DNA of 7,973 bases from the NCBI GenBank assembly GCA_026414955.1, contig JAOAIA010000023.1, positions 1-7,973 of the forward strand. The letters run 5' to 3'. Positions 5,782 through 7,973 of this stretch are shown piece by piece. The position numbers and the translations under genes are program-made. The notes under the pieces were generated by a model that saw nothing but the letters and a program-made list of their open reading frames with translations, ran no database searches and was not told the origin of the DNA. The DNA is from Candidatus Bipolaricaulota bacterium (GTDB lineage Bacteria; Bipolaricaulota; Bipolaricaulia; RBG-16-55-9; DRXL01). Position 1 is the stretch's first letter. The number at the start of each line of letters is the position of its first letter.

Positions 5782-6190
5782 TCTTATTGTACCCCCACTC
5801 CGGCTCCCAGGCAACTTCAGCAATCGGGCAATGGAGCACGTGTTGGGTCGTCTTAGGCGGGAAGAGCTTTCCAGTGAGAGCGCGCCGGATTACTTCGTCC
5901 TTAGAGACTGGGATATCGGGCCGGCGCGGCCGCACCGAGATAATATCCGACTGATAATCCACAAGCACACAGGGGATCGTCTCAAACCCCAACTCTTTGT
6001 AAGCGCGAAACCGATGGTGCCCATCCAGAATAACCCCCGAACGCTTGTCCACCAAGATGGGATGACGTAGTCGGCCCTCACGCCGAATCTCTTCCAAAAT
6101 CCGGCTGAGGTGCTCCGGCTCGACCTGCTCGTGCTCGCGCAATACTTCCAGCGCGACCTCGCGAACCTCCAAAGAGTGCTTCTCGCTCAT
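5762..6190 (-). CDS. Small ParB/sulfiredoxin-fold protein resembling archaeal serine kinase SerK
   Basis: The 142-residue protein has the ParB-N/Srx nucleotide-binding core: H-E-Q at 20-22, P-I-L-V-D at 44-48, and D-G-H-H-R at 56-60. It then carries V-S-K-D-E-V at 95-100 and K-L-F-P-P-K-T-T-Q-H-V-L at 108-119. The HEQ, DGHHR and PKTTxHV combination is what I recall from archaeal SerK, which makes O-phosphoserine from free serine and ADP, and from the related SbnI. True ParB proteins lack the PKTT block and have a helix-turn-helix, absent here. SerK is about 240 residues; this protein lacks most of the middle region, and the Arg usual in TTRH is Gln116. Serine kinase activity is therefore an inference. 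The ATG at 6190 is the first possible start (an in-frame TAA lies just before it), and its AGGAGT ribosome site abuts the ATG, which is unusually close. It lies 25 nt after trmY and overlaps pcm. Confidence 0.72.
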   Translation of the reverse strand: MSEKHSLEVREVALEVLREHEQVEPEHLSRILEEIRREGRLRHPILVDKRSGVILDGHHRFRAYKELGFETIPCVLVDYQSDIISVRPRRPDIPVSKDEVIRRALTGKLFPPKTTQHVLHCPIAEVAWEPEWGYNKSVPKRG

Positions 6191-6215
6191 ACTCCTGTCA
6201 GCTTAGCTGATCATA

Positions 6216-6827
6216 TTAGGGCAAAGCGTCGCTCGATGCAAGCCCCGCGCGCAGATCCAGCTCATTATGCACAATAACAATACAGTGATCGGCATGGAGC
6301 GAAAGCGGCCCCAGGCTCAGCCGGGGGAATCTCTCTAAGAGCGCAGCTTCTTCGGGGAGAAATTCGAGGTGATCGCTCAGCACAAATGCTGCCCGTGGGT
6401 GAAGCTCTGCTTGACGGATGGACGAGCCTTGCTCATGAAGCCAATAGACGGTCAGCCCTGCTCTGGTCACCCTCTCCAGCGCGTCTGAAAGTCCGCCCGC
6501 AGCGATAAAGATCCCCGGCGTGCTCTCACGCTCTCGATCCCTGTGCTCGCTCTCCGAGAACGCTTTGAGAGCTTTCTGAATGAGAGCAGCCGTCGAACGC
6601 TCGTCGGGATTTAAGTGCTTGAGCCGACTGCCGTCAAATCGCACGACGATCTGATTTTGTAAGACCAAATAGACGATGACGTCACGACGAATCCCGTGCG
6701 ACAGACAGAACGCTGCCGTGACGCAGCGACAGAGAACATCTAATCTCCCGGCGCTGCCGGGCAGATCATTGAGCGAAAAATCGGGCGTCAACGGAACCCG
6801 ATGCCCTAGAACAATAAAGGCGCGCAT
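6216..6827 (-). CDS. trmY: tRNA (pseudouridine(54)-N1)-methyltransferase TrmY (COG1901/DUF358)
   Basis: A SPOUT-class knotted methyltransferase that, in archaea, uses SAM to turn pseudouridine-54 of the tRNA T-arm into N1-methylpseudouridine. The 203-residue product carries the family blocks in order: M-R-A-F-I-V-L at the start, D-F-S-L-N-D-L-P-G-S-A-G-R-L-D at 16-30, L-C-R-C-V near 32-36, L-S-H-G-I-R-R-D-V at 42-50, L-N-P-D-E-R-S at 72-78, F-V-L-S-D-H at 148-153, and the C-terminal knot segment L-H-A-D-H-C-I-V-I-V-H-N-E-L-D at 177-191. Length is normal and all blocks are intact. The ATG at 6827 has AAGGGGT upstream, formed by the end of trkH. The gap to the trkH stop is only 4 nt, so the two are almost surely co-translated. 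Finding this largely archaeal family in a bacterial-looking setting is unusual. The family call is firm; the substrate in this host is inferred. Confidence 0.9.
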   Translation of the reverse strand: MRAFIVLGHRVPLTPDFSLNDLPGSAGRLDVLCRCVTAAFCLSHGIRRDVIVYLVLQNQIVVRFDGSRLKHLNPDERSTAALIQKALKAFSESEHRDRERESTPGIFIAAGGLSDALERVTRAGLTVYWLHEQGSSIRQAELHPRAAFVLSDHLEFLPEEAALLERFPRLSLGPLSLHADHCIVIVHNELDLRAGLASSDALP

Positions 6828-6831
6828 TGTG

Positions 6832-7973
6832 TTACCCCTTCCAGTAGCTTCGCGCGAAGAGCACGATCACCGGAAAGAGTTCCAAGCGTCCAGCCCACAT
6901 GAGAAAGATTAACAAGACTTTCGACGTCTCTGGAAGCTGGGCGTAGGTGCTCATGGGGCCGACCAGCCCAAACCCCGGACCGACATTGCCCAGCGTCGCG
7001 GCGACGGCGCTGACCGCTTCGATAATCCCCATGTTCAGCCCCGCCCGCGCCACGTCCCATAATAACACTATACTTCCAAACGCGAAGATCGTCACATAGA
7101 GAATGGCGAAGATCGCCACCGCGCGCACGATCTCCTCGCTCACGACGCGCCCGCTCACCCGGATGGGCAAGATCGCCTTGGGATGAATGACGTTGCGCGT
7201 CTCGCGCATGATGAACCGAAAGACGAGCCACGTCCGAATCACTTTGATCGAGCCAGCAGTGCTCCCCGCGCATCCCCCCAAGAACATCAGAACTAATAAG
7301 ATCATCTTCGCTGCGGGGGGCCAACCCTCAAAGTCGGTGCTGGCGTAGCCCGTCGTCGTCATAATGCTGACAGCTTGAAATGCGCTATGTCGGAGATTGT
7401 CGAAGCTCACGCCCAGGCTCAGCACAAGGGCGATAGTCGCGCCAAGCAGGAGCGCCCCGTAGAAGCGCGTCTCCGTATCTGTGAAAAGAGCGCGATAGTG
7501 GCGACGCGCAACAGTCCGATACAGCAGTGCGAAGTTCAGCCCTCCACAGATCATAAACAGAATCGTGATCCATTGAGCTGCTCCAGAGAAGCCCGCAAAC
7601 CCGAGATCGCGAGTCGAGAACCCCCCCGTCGAGAGCGTGGTGAACGCATGAGAGACGGCATCGAACCACCTCAGCTTTCCTACAAAGACAAGCAAGAGCA
7701 CGTCCAAAGCCGTCAAGCCGACGTAGATGCCCCACAGCAGTCGGGCCGTCTCGCGGATTCTCGGCGTGAGTCTTTCGAGCGTTGGCCCTGGGGCTTCCGC
7801 GTCCATGAGCTGAGACCCACCCACCCCGAGCTTGGGTAGGAGCGCCACAGCTAAGACGATAATCCCCATGCCGCCGAGCCATTGCGTGAACGCCCGCCAC
7901 AGCAGAAGGGCTTTGGGCAATGCTTCCACCTGGGCGATCACTGTCGCACCTGTCGTGGTGAAGCCGCTCATCG
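6832..7973 (-). CDS. trkH: Trk-type potassium uptake membrane subunit TrkH, N-terminus cut off by right edge
   Basis: The ion-conducting subunit of a Trk K+ uptake system, in the cytoplasmic membrane, normally gated by the nucleotide-binding TrkA. About 380 C-terminal residues are visible. Counting from the Met at 7971, all four pore loops can be seen: S-G-F-T-T-T-G-A-T (2-10), T-T-L-S-T-G-G-F-S-T (111-120), T-T-T-G-Y-A-S-T (205-212) and A-T-L-G-N-V-G-P-G (325-333). Other family blocks are Q-W-L-G-G-M-G-I-I-V-L (30-40), G-G-C-A-G-S-T-A-G-S-I-K (232-243), N-V-I-H-P-K-A-I-L-P-I-R-V (260-271) and the final G-R-L-E-L-F-P-V. Hydrophobic membrane segments alternate with these loops. Homologues have roughly 100 more residues before S-G-F-T-T-T-G, so the Met at 7971 is internal and the gene starts beyond the window. 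TrkA is not visible; it may lie upstream. It leads directly into trmY. Confidence 0.93.
   Translation of the reverse strand, partial: MSGFTTTGATVIAQVEALPKALLLWRAFTQWLGGMGIIVLAVALLPKLGVGGSQLMDAEAPGPTLERLTPRIRETARLLWGIYVGLTALDVLLLVFVGKLRWFDAVSHAFTTLSTGGFSTRDLGFAGFSGAAQWITILFMICGGLNFALLYRTVARRHYRALFTDTETRFYGALLLGATIALVLSLGVSFDNLRHSAFQAVSIMTTTGYASTDFEGWPPAAKMILLVLMFLGGCAGSTAGSIKVIRTWLVFRFIMRETRNVIHPKAILPIRVSGRVVSEEIVRAVAIFAILYVTIFAFGSIVLLWDVARAGLNMGIIEAVSAVAATLGNVGPGFGLVGPMSTYAQLPETSKVLLIFLMWAGRLELFPVIVLFARSYWKG
6835..6840 (-). promoter_or_regulatory. Ribosome binding site of trmY inside the trkH 3' end
   Basis: AAGGGG on the minus strand encodes the last two residues of TrkH (Lys-Gly) and sits 7 nt before the trmY ATG. 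It shows that trmY initiation depends on the end of the trkH message, which supports one operon with coupled translation. Confidence 0.65.

Noticed and set aside
5762..6190. Chromosome-partition ParB
   Set aside because: Only the N-terminal ParB/Srx core is shared. There is no helix-turn-helix or dimerisation domain, no parA neighbour and no parS site, and the PKTTQHV block points to the SerK group.

Overview
The window reads as part of a moderately GC-rich, compact genome in which all eight recognisable genes lie on the minus strand; the long plus-strand frames are antisense shadows. The host is probably a bacterium. Strong AAGGAGG-type ribosome sites, a lipobox lipoprotein, a Tat-type signal, a TGnTATAAT promoter and short GC-rich intergenic palindromes all point that way. 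Two of the genes (trmY and a SerK-like protein) belong to families known mainly from archaea. That mix would suit a deep-branching, possibly thermophilic lineage such as Bipolaricaulota/Acetothermia, but this is a guess and nothing here fixes the taxonomy.

Layout in the direction of transcription (right to left). (1) A likely four-gene operon at 7973-5068: the C-terminal four-fifths or so of the potassium channel subunit TrkH, then the tRNA pseudouridine-54 N1-methyltransferase TrmY (4-nt gap), a small SerK/ParB-fold protein (25-nt gap), and the protein-repair methyltransferase Pcm (start inside the previous gene). (2) A lipoprotein with two PKD domains and an intact plastocyanin-type copper site (4949-4008). 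(3) A low-specificity threonine aldolase (3932-2904). (4) A Tat-exported amino-acid-type solute-binding protein (2788-1523), behind the only convincing promoter in the window, which carries a 20-bp palindrome. (5) An exported or membrane-anchored NHL-repeat protein (1399 to beyond the left edge).

Three of the four short gaps after gene 3' ends (1400-1522, 3933-4007 and 4950-5067) contain GC-rich inverted-repeat modules that start just past, or overlap, the upstream stop codon. One appears to be a repeat interrupted by a second, 54-bp inverted-repeat element. Two others are 24-bp palindromes with the same 6-bp ends and different cores. No gap exceeds 300 bases. I saw no RNA gene, CRISPR array, transposase gene or origin.

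The cell-envelope genes (TrkH, copper lipoprotein, binding protein, NHL protein) and the housekeeping genes (TrmY, SerK-like, Pcm, threonine aldolase) do not form one obvious pathway. The points most worth following are the archaeal-type trmY/SerK-like pair inside a trkH-pcm operon, and the nested intergenic repeats.
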